Shown piece by piece: positions 1-5,512 of a stretch of DNA of 5,531 nucleotides. This stretch comes from JBBRMY01 sp038230595 (GTDB lineage Bacteria; Bacteroidota; Ignavibacteria; Tepidaquicellales; Tepidaquicellaceae): positions 1-5,531 of the forward strand of contig JBBRMY010000160.1 of the NCBI GenBank assembly GCA_038230595.1, read 5' to 3'. The translations under genes were made by a program, and so were the position numbers. How positions within the stretch are numbered: position 1 is the stretch's first letter; every line of letters begins with the position of its first letter. Under the pieces are notes generated by a model. That model saw nothing but the letters and a program-made list of their open reading frames with translations, did no database searches and was not told the DNA's origin.

Positions 1-384
1 CGAGTAAGTCATGGGATTTCCCGTCAGCGGAGATCTTTCAATTGCACTGAATAGCTCTTTGTTTATCTCATTCTGAAGTATCCTATAATCAAAATAATTT
101 TTTGGATTTAGTGAGTTTGGGTCAATTGCCTCAAGCTGGGACTGATAAGCTTTTATCATATTTGTTTGAGTTTTCACTATTTCAATATCATACCTTGAAA
201 CCAATCCATCATACTGATGAAATCCAAGAGATGTAGCTGACTGTGGATTCCATTTTAGATTATCTTCTATAAAATCTGCACTCAATTTCTGAAAATCTGA
301 ATCAGGGTCAGAAGAGGGGAGTTGCCTGAAACCTAAATGTATAAATGTCATTAAAATAACTGCAAAAATTGAAAAAGCTCTCAT
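1..384 (-). CDS. DUF885-family protein, N-terminal part only (truncated by window edge)
   Basis: The minus-strand frame opens at ATG (384-382) and stays open for 128 codons to the window edge, so the C-terminal part is missing. The start MRAFSIFAVILMTFIHLG has one Arg followed by a hydrophobic stretch (about residues 4-18), which indicates a signal peptide or membrane anchor. There is no lipobox Cys and no clear cleavage site. Residues around 44-62 read LKWNPQSATSLGFHQYDG, and further on come an 'AIDPNSLNPKNYFDYRIL' stretch and 'NEINKELF'. From memory, this matches the N-terminal pattern of DUF885 proteins (W-x-P-x-x-AT-x-LG-x-H-x-YDG, then a helical region with D-x-x-LL-x-N-x-x-x-x-ELF). DUF885 is, as I recall, grouped with metallopeptidase-like folds, but any catalytic motif lies outside the window, so enzyme activity is inference. 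No Shine-Dalgarno is visible before the ATG. The gene is divergent from the response regulator. Confidence 0.75.
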   Translation of the reverse strand, partial: MRAFSIFAVILMTFIHLGFRQLPSSDPDSDFQKLSADFIEDNLKWNPQSATSLGFHQYDGLVSRYDIEIVKTQTNMIKAYQSQLEAIDPNSLNPKNYFDYRILQNEINKELFSAIERSPLTGNPMTYS

Positions 385-741
385 AGTAATTTATGTTTAA
401 GAAATTAAATAAATATTCCCTGAACTTTATTCAATGTAATATTGGATATTTATTCACCATACTTTACAAAGCAGATGAAGCACAGCCAATTTAGAAGGGG
501 GTTACAGAGAGTTTATATATTTTTATTGATCTAATTAGTAAGTTAAAAAATTGTATTATTTCACAGCATTAATTTACTAAAACTTCATAAAGGTAAGCAT
601 ATTTACTGGTAATTTTGATTAATTATTAATTAAAAATAATCAGACTCCATTCCTATTTATTCAAATGTATTGAAGGATATCTGTACGGAATTTTAAATTT
701 TCTTTTTATATTTTCTGATGTAACTACTTATCATAATAAAC
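385..741. other. Divergent AT-rich intergenic region
   Basis: This stretch of 357 bases separates two genes that point away from each other, so it must hold both promoters. No open frame of note lies in it. An AT-only 15-base palindrome with arms TTAATTA/TAATTAA around a single T sits at 619-633, about 110 bases before the response regulator start. In such AT-rich DNA it may be chance. A 'TATATTTTC' string around 707-716 resembles the Bacteroidota -7 element (TAnnTTTG) with one mismatch, but no convincing -33 TTTG lies at the right distance. I cannot place either promoter with confidence. Confidence 0.5.
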
Positions 742-1395
742 TTGAAAAAGATCCGGCTAATATTAATTGAAGATAACCGCCTTCTGCGTGAAGGGATTAT
801 TGCAATGCTGAAAAAGGAAACAGATATTTCCGTCGTAGCAGCATTTGATGACACTGATTTTTCAACTGAAAAAGTTGGAGAATTTAAACCCGATTTAATT
901 CTCTTGGATATTGGTTTAACTAATAAGGACAGCCTTGAACTTGTTAAAATTTTAAAAAACGAATACAAGGATCTTAGCATTATTATTATGGACCTGCTTC
1001 CGATCCAGGAAGATATTATCCGATTTATTGAAATTGGTGTTGCAGGCTTTATTCTAAAAGATGCTACATTAAATGAGCTGACAAATACTATCCGTACAGT
1101 TGCTTCAGGTGAAAAAGTCTTACCGGCAATTCTGGCAGGTTCACTTTTCTCCCAGATCATGGAATATGGGGTTAAGGAAATGGGACATAAGAAGATGATT
1201 CAATCTGTTCGAATGACCAATCGCGAAAGGGAAATCGTCGAATTAATTGCTCAGGGTTTAGCTAATAAAGAAATTGCAAACCAACTTAACCTCTCAGTTT
1301 ATACAGTAAAAAGCCATGTCCATAACATTTTAGAGAAAATGGCTCTCAATTCCCGGGTACAAATCGCACTTTACGCCCAATCAGAAGAGAAATAA
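742..1395 (+). CDS. NarL/FixJ-family two-component response regulator (receiver + LuxR-type HTH)
   Basis: This is a cytoplasmic DNA-binding regulator of 217 residues, the usual length for the family. The receiver domain spans about residues 1-125: acidic pair E10-D11, phospho-acceptor D56 in 'DLILLDIGL', and conserved Lys K106 in 'GFILKD'. The LuxR-type helix-turn-helix spans about 157-212: 'TNREREIVELIAQGLANKEIA', then recognition helix 'SVYTVKSHVHNILEKM' (185-200). A linker of roughly 28 residues joins them. The Thr/Ser switch position of the receiver is D84 ('IIIMDLL'), aligned by the fixed 14-residue spacing to 'GVAGF'; NarL has Ser there. The start is TTG at 742: the in-frame stop TAA at 721-723 lies just upstream, no ATG or GTG lies between, and beginning here gives the canonical MKKIRLILIEDN. 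No Shine-Dalgarno is visible. No sensor kinase lies in the window, so the partner and target genes are unknown. The downstream exported-protein pair on the same strand is a possible target (inference). Confidence 0.93.
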   Translation: MKKIRLILIEDNRLLREGIIAMLKKETDISVVAAFDDTDFSTEKVGEFKPDLILLDIGLTNKDSLELVKILKNEYKDLSIIIMDLLPIQEDIIRFIEIGVAGFILKDATLNELTNTIRTVASGEKVLPAILAGSLFSQIMEYGVKEMGHKKMIQSVRMTNREREIVELIAQGLANKEIANQLNLSVYTVKSHVHNILEKMALNSRVQIALYAQSEEK

Positions 1396-1440
1396 AATCA
1401 ATAATTTATTGAATCTTTTTGGAATAATAGGAGTTAAATC

Positions 1441-1489
1441 TTTAGATGGCAATTATTCTTTTTAAAGAGAATATCTGAATTCATCTAAA
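1441..1489 (+). terminator. Long imperfect stem-loop, candidate terminator of the response regulator
   Basis: The outer arms TTTAGATG (1441-1448) and CATCTAAA (1482-1489) are perfectly complementary. After a GC bulge (1449-1450), AATT (1451-1454) pairs with AATT (1478-1481). Inside, ATTCTTT (1455-1461) pairs with AGAGAAT (1466-1472) with one G-U pair and a TTAA loop; 1473-1477 bulges out. About 19 pairs form in total. An AT-rich tail with short T runs (ATTTTAAATTT) follows. It starts 46 bases after the regulator stop, which fits a terminator. The stem is AT-rich and the U tract is interrupted, so it may instead be a structured leader or processing element. Confidence 0.35.
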
Positions 1490-1537
1490 CATTTTAAATT
1501 TATTCTCCTGTTCATCTTTATTGATAAAATATTTTGA

Positions 1538-1556
1538 GCAGCAAAAGTTTTACTGC
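1538..1556. promoter_or_regulatory. 19-bp imperfect dyad, possible operator
   Basis: The sequence is GCAG-c-AAAA-g-TTTT-a-CTGC: eight of nine arm positions are complementary around a central G. The one-base centre makes an RNA hairpin unlikely, so a binding site for a dimeric protein is the more natural reading. It lies 169 bases upstream of the first propeller gene. Which protein would bind is unknown; the response regulator next door is one candidate, by inference only. Confidence 0.2.
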
Positions 1557-1580
1557 AAAATCCTTCACCATAAAATTCTC

Positions 1581-1643
1581 CACCCTGGAGACGTAGTATT
1601 ATTTATTTTCTTCTAACCTCATCCTAGAGATGTAGTCCCATTT
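1581..1643. repeat. Two degenerate direct-repeat units, core YCCTRGAGAYGTAGT
   Basis: Unit A at 1581-1597 and unit B at 1620-1636 match at 14 of 17 positions, offset by 39 bases, and all three differences are transitions. Weaker similarity continues to 1604/1643 (18 of 24), ending ATTT in both. The core is richer in G+C than the DNA around it. This looks like decayed members of a dispersed intergenic repeat family, but family membership cannot be shown from one window. Confidence 0.35.
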
Positions 1644-1660
1644 TCAATCCTATGTATTAT

Positions 1661-1685
1661 ATACTTACTTATACAATATAAGTAT
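1661..1685. promoter_or_regulatory. 7-bp inverted repeat just upstream of the first propeller gene
   Basis: ATACTTA (1661-1667) and TAAGTAT (1679-1685) are exact reverse complements separated by 11 bases, ending 40 bases before the start codon. The placement fits an operator or a 5'-leader hairpin. The loop contains TACAAT, which could be a -10-like box. The region is very AT-rich, so chance is a real alternative. Confidence 0.2.
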
Positions 1686-1725
1686 TTTTATTTACAAGGT
1701 TTTTTAATAAAAAGAAAATTAAATA

Positions 1726-3711
1726 ATGAAAACTACATCTACGATCACTGTATTTTTTTCAAAACAATTTTTAAACCGCAATTTATTTTTATTGGCTATG
1801 CTGATAATTTCAGCATTTTTAATCCCATCATTTATTTCAGCTCAGGGAATTAAAATAAGCGATGCTGATAGCAATCAAATAAATCCGGCTATCACAAATG
1901 ATGGGGCCAACGGCTCTATTATTACATGGCAGGATAAAAGAACCGGCAAATATGAAATTTATGTACAGAGAACAAATACAGCAGGGAATCCTTTATGGAC
2001 CCTGAACGGAATAAATATTTGCTCACAGGACAGTAACTTTAATCCTATGATCGTAAGCGACGGAACAGGTGGCGCAATTATTGCCTGGCAGTCTTATCGT
2101 GGAAGTGCAACCGCTGATATCTATGCTCAGCGTGTTGATTCCTCCGGTAATGTTCAATGGACTCCTAACGGAGCTCCATTATGCGTAGTTGTATTTGATC
2201 AGGATACTATTTCTATGATAAGTGATGGATTAGGTGGAGCAATACTTACATGGCAGGATTTCAGAAGCAATAATGGATTTGCAGATATTTATGCTCAGAG
2301 AGTTAATCATATCGGAACAATGCTTTGGACTGCAAACGGAGTTAGTATATGCAACCAGGCTGCAGCTCAGCGCGGACCGCGTCTTGTAAGCGATGGAGCA
2401 GGGGGAGCATATATAACTTGGTATGACCTCAGAGCAGGTGATTATGATATTTATACACAGCGTGTTGATAACGGAGGCGCGCCTCAATGGACAACAAATG
2501 GAGCTGCAACCTGTACTTTTGCAAGTGATCAGCTGAAGCCGGATATCTGTTCAGATGGAGCAGGCGGAGTAATAATTGTATGGTATGATTTCAGAAGTAC
2601 AACTGATTATAACATTTATGCGCAAAGACAAGGACCGGCAGGTGGAATTATATGGACTGTTGATGGTATAGTAATGAATAACAATGTTGCTTATGCACAG
2701 ACAGACCCCCAAATTATTAGTGATGGAATAGGCGGAGCAATAATGTCCTGGACTGATTATCGAACTGGCGTTACTTCAGACATTTATGCACAAAGAGTTA
2801 ATTCTACAGGTGCGGTTCAATGGACTGCAACCGGGGAAATAATCTGCACAGCTGCAGGTGATCAGATCAATTCAAAATTAGTTAGTGATGGAAACAGCGG
2901 AGCAATTATTACTTGGGAAGATCATCGTAATGCAGGAAATAGTGATATCTATATTCAGGGATTATTATCTAATGCAGCAATAGTATATACAGCAAATGGT
3001 TATGGAATATGCACAGTTGGACAGGATCAAACGAGACCTGCGATAGTTAGTAATAATAATCTGGGTTCTTTTGTAGTATGGCAAGATTTTCGGGGCACTT
3101 TCAGTTTTGATATTTATCAGTATGGATTATTTTCCCTGTTACCTGTAGAACTATCATCTTTTACATCAACAGTAACAGGACAAAATGTTTCTCTTGCCTG
3201 GACTACTCAAACAGAACAGAATAATGCAGGATTTAATATAGAAAGAAAAAGCTTAACAAGTGATTGGTCTATCGCAGGTTTTATTGCAGGAAAAGGTACA
3301 GTCAATACTCCTACAAGCTATAGCTTTACAGATAAAAATCTTTCAACAGGAAAATATTCTTACAGACTTAAGCAAATGGATTTTAACGGAAATTTTGAAT
3401 ACCACAGCTTAAGTGGGTATACAGAAATAGGTATCCCTTCAGTATTCAGTCTTTCCCAGAACTATCCGAATCCATTCAACCCAACAACAAAAATAAATTA
3501 TGAGTTGCCGTCCGATGCAAACGTTAACATTACAGTGTATGATCTGATGGGTAGAGAAATTAAAGAGCTTGTAAATGGAGTTGTCTCAGCTGGATATCAC
3601 ACAGTTCAATTTGATGCTTCAGGAATTTCAAGCGGCACTTATTTTTATAGAATTCTGGCAGTAGGAAATAATAAATTCGAAATGACAAAAAAGTTAACAA
3701 TAGTAAAATAA
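1726..3711 (+). CDS. Exported eight-repeat (predicted beta-propeller) protein with Fn3-like module and T9SS type A sorting domain
   Basis: This 661-residue protein is predicted to cross the inner membrane by Sec and the outer membrane by the type IX secretion system. Residues 1-40 form a signal peptide: K2, K13 and R18, a hydrophobic core at about 19-34, then 'FISAQ' with cleavage likely near 39/40. Residues 41-470 are eight tandem repeats starting at 41, 95, 149, 205, 259, 314, 370 and 425. Each carries DG-x-GG-x-I-I-x-W-x-D-x-R and DIYAQRV; the eighth lacks the last W strand, as expected where a propeller ring closes. Residues about 471-570 start 'LPVELSSF' and contain 'GFNIERK' and 'YSYRLKQMDFNG', a fibronectin III-like module common before T9SS tails in Bacteroidota. 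Residues 574-661 are the sorting domain ('FSLSQNYPNPFNPTT' through 'KKLTIVK'). The start ATG has an A-rich leader without Shine-Dalgarno. The next gene, a paralogue, starts 28 bases later. No enzymatic motif is recognised; binding or adhesion is inference. Confidence 0.9.
   Translation: MKTTSTITVFFSKQFLNRNLFLLAMLIISAFLIPSFISAQGIKISDADSNQINPAITNDGANGSIITWQDKRTGKYEIYVQRTNTAGNPLWTLNGINICSQDSNFNPMIVSDGTGGAIIAWQSYRGSATADIYAQRVDSSGNVQWTPNGAPLCVVVFDQDTISMISDGLGGAILTWQDFRSNNGFADIYAQRVNHIGTMLWTANGVSICNQAAAQRGPRLVSDGAGGAYITWYDLRAGDYDIYTQRVDNGGAPQWTTNGAATCTFASDQLKPDICSDGAGGVIIVWYDFRSTTDYNIYAQRQGPAGGIIWTVDGIVMNNNVAYAQTDPQIISDGIGGAIMSWTDYRTGVTSDIYAQRVNSTGAVQWTATGEIICTAAGDQINSKLVSDGNSGAIITWEDHRNAGNSDIYIQGLLSNAAIVYTANGYGICTVGQDQTRPAIVSNNNLGSFVVWQDFRGTFSFDIYQYGLFSLLPVELSSFTSTVTGQNVSLAWTTQTEQNNAGFNIERKSLTSDWSIAGFIAGKGTVNTPTSYSFTDKNLSTGKYSYRLKQMDFNGNFEYHSLSGYTEIGIPSVFSLSQNYPNPFNPTTKINYELPSDANVNITVYDLMGREIKELVNGVVSAGYHTVQFDASGISSGTYFYRILAVGNNKFEMTKKLTIVK
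1846..3135 (+). repeat. Array of eight 54-56-residue repeats in the first propeller protein
   Basis: The repeat lengths are 54, 54, 56, 54, 55, 56, 55 and 46 residues. The shared skeleton is G-x-x-x-C near the start, S-D-G-x-G-G-x-x-x-x-W-x-D-x-R in the middle, D-I-Y-x-Q-R about 6-8 residues later, and G-x-x-x-W-T-x-N at the end. Repeats 1 and 6 lack the early Cys (Ser or Asn instead). Repeats 7 and 8 have drifted ('IQGLL' and 'YQYGLF' in place of 'AQRV'). Regular hydrophobic and Trp spacing supports four-stranded blades, hence an eight-bladed propeller; that fold is inference. Confidence 0.85.
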
Positions 3712-3739
3712 AAAGAAAGATAAACCAAAAAAAAATAAA

Positions 3740-5455
3740 ATGAAAACTAACTTTACACAACCGGTATTTTCAATTGATCGTTTAGTAAAGCGGTCAATAA
3801 TGTTGTTTGGAATATTAATAATATCAGCATTAATACTTCCTTCTTTGACATTTGCACAAGGTATTCCTATCAGCACTGCTGCAAATGATCAGATCAATGC
3901 AACTATCACGTCAGATGGAGCTAACGGCTCTATAATGACATGGCAGGATAAAAGAAGCGGCAAATTTGAGATCTATGCTCAAAGAACAAATCCTTCAGGA
4001 AATCCTATATGGGCAACCAACGGAGTTGCTATCTGTACACAGGATAGTAATTTCCTTCCAAACATAGTAAGTGACGGAGCAGGCGGTGCAATTATCGCAT
4101 GGCAGTCATATCGAGGAAGTGCAACTGCAGATATATATGTGCAGCATGTAAGTTCAACCGGTGCTGTTCTGTTGGCAAATAATGGCGCGCCATTGTGTAC
4201 AGTTGTTTTTGATCAGATTAATATTGCAATGGTATCTGATGGTCTTGGTGGTGCAGTTTTGACATGGATGGATTACAGAAGCAACAATGGCTTTGCAGAT
4301 ATTTATGCTCAGAGAGTAAGCTCTTTGGGTGTTATGCTATGGACTGCTAATGGTGTAAGTATATGTAATCAGGCAGCTGAACAAAACGGACCTAAAATAA
4401 TTAATGATGGTTCAGGCGGAGCTTTTGTAACTTGGGCAGATAACAGAGCAGGTAATTTTGATATTTATTCACAAAGAATTGGTTCAGGTGGTGCAGTAAT
4501 GTTTACAACTAATGGTGTTGCAACATGTACTATGGCAACCGATCAGACTAAGCCGGATCTTTGCAGTGATGGAGCAAACGGAATTATAGTTACATGGACT
4601 GATTTCAGAAGCACAACAGATCTTAATATTTATGCACAAAGAATGGGACCAGCGTTAGCAATTGTATGGACAGTTGATGGTGTAGTAATGAATAATAATG
4701 TTGCATATGACCAGACAGACCCTCAAATAGTTAGTGATGGCGTCGGTGGTGCTATTATTGCATGGGCAGACAAAAGAACAGGAATAACATCCGACATTTA
4801 TGCACAGCGTGTAAACTCAACTGGTGCAGTTCAATGGACAGCAACAGGTGTTATTATCTGCACAGCATCTGGTGATCAGATAAAGCCGCAGATAATTAGT
4901 GATGGAAACAGTGGAGCATATTTCGTTTGGGAAGATCATAGAAATGCAGGAAACTCAGATATATATGCACAGAGAATTGCTTCTAATGCAGCATTAAACT
5001 GGGCAGCTACGGGTTTTGCTATCTGTACTAACAATAATGATCAGGCATCTCCAAGAATGTATATTAATGGAAACCAGGGAGCAATTGTTGTATGGCAAGA
5101 TTACAGAAGCGGAACAAGTTTCGATATCTATGAAACAGGATTTAATACTACAGGTCTTGTTGGTATTGGAAACATCGGAACAGTGAATCCTGAGAATTAT
5201 TCTCTTTCACAAAACTTTCCAAACCCATTCAACCCACAGACTGTTATCAATTATAACATTCCGCAAAACGGAAATGTAAAGATAACTATCTATGACGGAC
5301 TGGGAAGATTAGTTAATACTCTTATTGACCAGAATCAAAATGCAGGTTCACACGAAGTAACTTTCAATGCATCTTCATTTGCCACCGGAATTTATTTCTA
5401 CAAGCTTGAGTCAGGTTCATTCGTTGAAACAAAGAAAATGACACTGATTAAGTAA
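3740..5455 (+). CDS. Exported eight-repeat (predicted beta-propeller) protein with T9SS type A sorting domain, paralogue of upstream gene
   Basis: This 571-residue protein is a tandem paralogue of the preceding one. Residues 1-40 form a signal peptide (K2, R14, K17, R18, hydrophobic core about 19-36, ending 'LTFAQ'). Residues 41-470 are eight repeats at exactly the same coordinates as in the upstream protein, with no indels and about 299 of 430 identities by hand count. After 470 there is only a short Gly-rich linker (about 471-486, 'TGLVGIGNIGTVNPEN'), then the sorting domain at 487-571 ('YSLSQNFPNPFNPQT' to 'KKMTLIK'). The Fn3-like module of its neighbour is absent. The start ATG follows a nine-A run (3727-3735) with no Shine-Dalgarno. 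The 28-base gap has no hairpin, so the two genes are probably one operon. Repeat 8 ('NGNQGAIVVWQDYR') keeps more of the motif than its counterpart upstream. The substrate or partner is unknown. Confidence 0.9.
   Translation: MKTNFTQPVFSIDRLVKRSIMLFGILIISALILPSLTFAQGIPISTAANDQINATITSDGANGSIMTWQDKRSGKFEIYAQRTNPSGNPIWATNGVAICTQDSNFLPNIVSDGAGGAIIAWQSYRGSATADIYVQHVSSTGAVLLANNGAPLCTVVFDQINIAMVSDGLGGAVLTWMDYRSNNGFADIYAQRVSSLGVMLWTANGVSICNQAAEQNGPKIINDGSGGAFVTWADNRAGNFDIYSQRIGSGGAVMFTTNGVATCTMATDQTKPDLCSDGANGIIVTWTDFRSTTDLNIYAQRMGPALAIVWTVDGVVMNNNVAYDQTDPQIVSDGVGGAIIAWADKRTGITSDIYAQRVNSTGAVQWTATGVIICTASGDQIKPQIISDGNSGAYFVWEDHRNAGNSDIYAQRIASNAALNWAATGFAICTNNNDQASPRMYINGNQGAIVVWQDYRSGTSFDIYETGFNTTGLVGIGNIGTVNPENYSLSQNFPNPFNPQTVINYNIPQNGNVKITIYDGLGRLVNTLIDQNQNAGSHEVTFNASSFATGIYFYKLESGSFVETKKMTLIK
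3860..5149 (+). repeat. Array of eight 54-56-residue repeats in the second propeller protein
   Basis: The repeat boundaries and lengths are identical to those in the upstream paralogue. By hand count, identities with the matching upstream repeat are 37/54, 39/54, 44/56, 34/54, 40/55, 47/56, 36/55 and 22/46 from first to last. Repeats at the same position in the two proteins are clearly closer than different repeats within one protein. So the array had its present shape before the gene was duplicated. Confidence 0.85.
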
Positions 5456-5488
5456 AAATTTTCCAGGCGAAGCCTTAGAAAATTTTTA
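5453..5488 (+). terminator. Stem-loop overlapping the stop codon of the second propeller gene, likely intrinsic terminator
   Basis: TAAAAATTTTC (5453-5463) and GAAAATTTTTA (5478-5488) are exact reverse complements. Inside, AGGC (5465-5468) pairs with GCCT (5472-5475) around a GAA loop, with a small internal loop at 5464/5476-5477. The T run at the 3' side and the A run at the 5' side give the shape of a bidirectional terminator. The left arm begins at the TAA stop itself, so it ends the two-gene unit. Confidence 0.65.
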
Positions 5489-5512
5489 TCCCCGAATGCT
5501 TTTATCGGGGAT
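5488..5512. terminator. Second, G+C-rich hairpin directly after the first
   Basis: ATCCCCGA (5488-5495) and TCGGGGAT (5505-5512) are perfect complements with a nine-base loop. It abuts the first hairpin, sharing base 5488. No T run follows on the plus strand, so it may be a backup terminator, an mRNA-stabilising stem, or part of a repeat element. On the minus strand it is followed by an A/T-rich run, so it could also stop a convergent gene beyond the right edge. Confidence 0.45.

Larger units (their letters stand above)
1396..1725. other. Non-coding region between regulator and tandem propeller genes
   Basis: There are 330 bases here without a credible gene on either strand. From left to right they hold a weak AT dyad right after the regulator stop (1398-1412, arms TCAATAA/TTATTGA), a long imperfect hairpin (1441-1489), a 19-base dyad (1538-1556), two related 17-base units 39 bases apart (1581-1597 and 1620-1636), a 7-bp inverted repeat (1661-1685), and an A-rich leader before the ATG at 1726. 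The promoter for the two exported-protein genes should lie here. 'TACAAT' at 1672-1677 could serve as a -10-like box, but no matching upstream box is evident. Confidence 0.6.

Noticed and set aside
619..633. AT-only 15-base palindrome in the divergent intergenic region
   Set aside because: It contains only A and T in very AT-rich DNA, so it is easily expected by chance; noted under the intergenic entry but not called a site.
693..1160. Open minus-strand frame of 155 codons opposite the response regulator
   Set aside because: It lies antisense to a well-supported receiver domain, is Ser/Ile-rich low-complexity, and has no recognisable motif; it is a shadow of the plus-strand gene.
1398..1412. 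AT dyad just after the response regulator stop as a terminator
   Set aside because: The centre is one base and the stem is almost only A-T, so a stable RNA hairpin is unlikely; the stem-loop at 1441-1489 is a better candidate.
2230..2487. Open minus-strand frame of 85 codons inside the first propeller gene
   Set aside because: It is antisense to the repeat array, its composition reflects the repeated coding sequence, and nothing supports expression.
3560..3876. Two overlapping minus-strand frames across the junction of the two propeller genes
   Set aside because: They are made of the reverse complement of the A-rich gap and the signal-peptide codons, which yields Phe/Leu-rich pseudo-membrane segments. 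No start context or homology is evident.
1846..5149. Repeat array read as a CRISPR or DNA satellite
   Set aside because: The repeats are in-frame protein repeats with degenerate third codon positions, no constant DNA repeat with unique spacers, and no cas genes.
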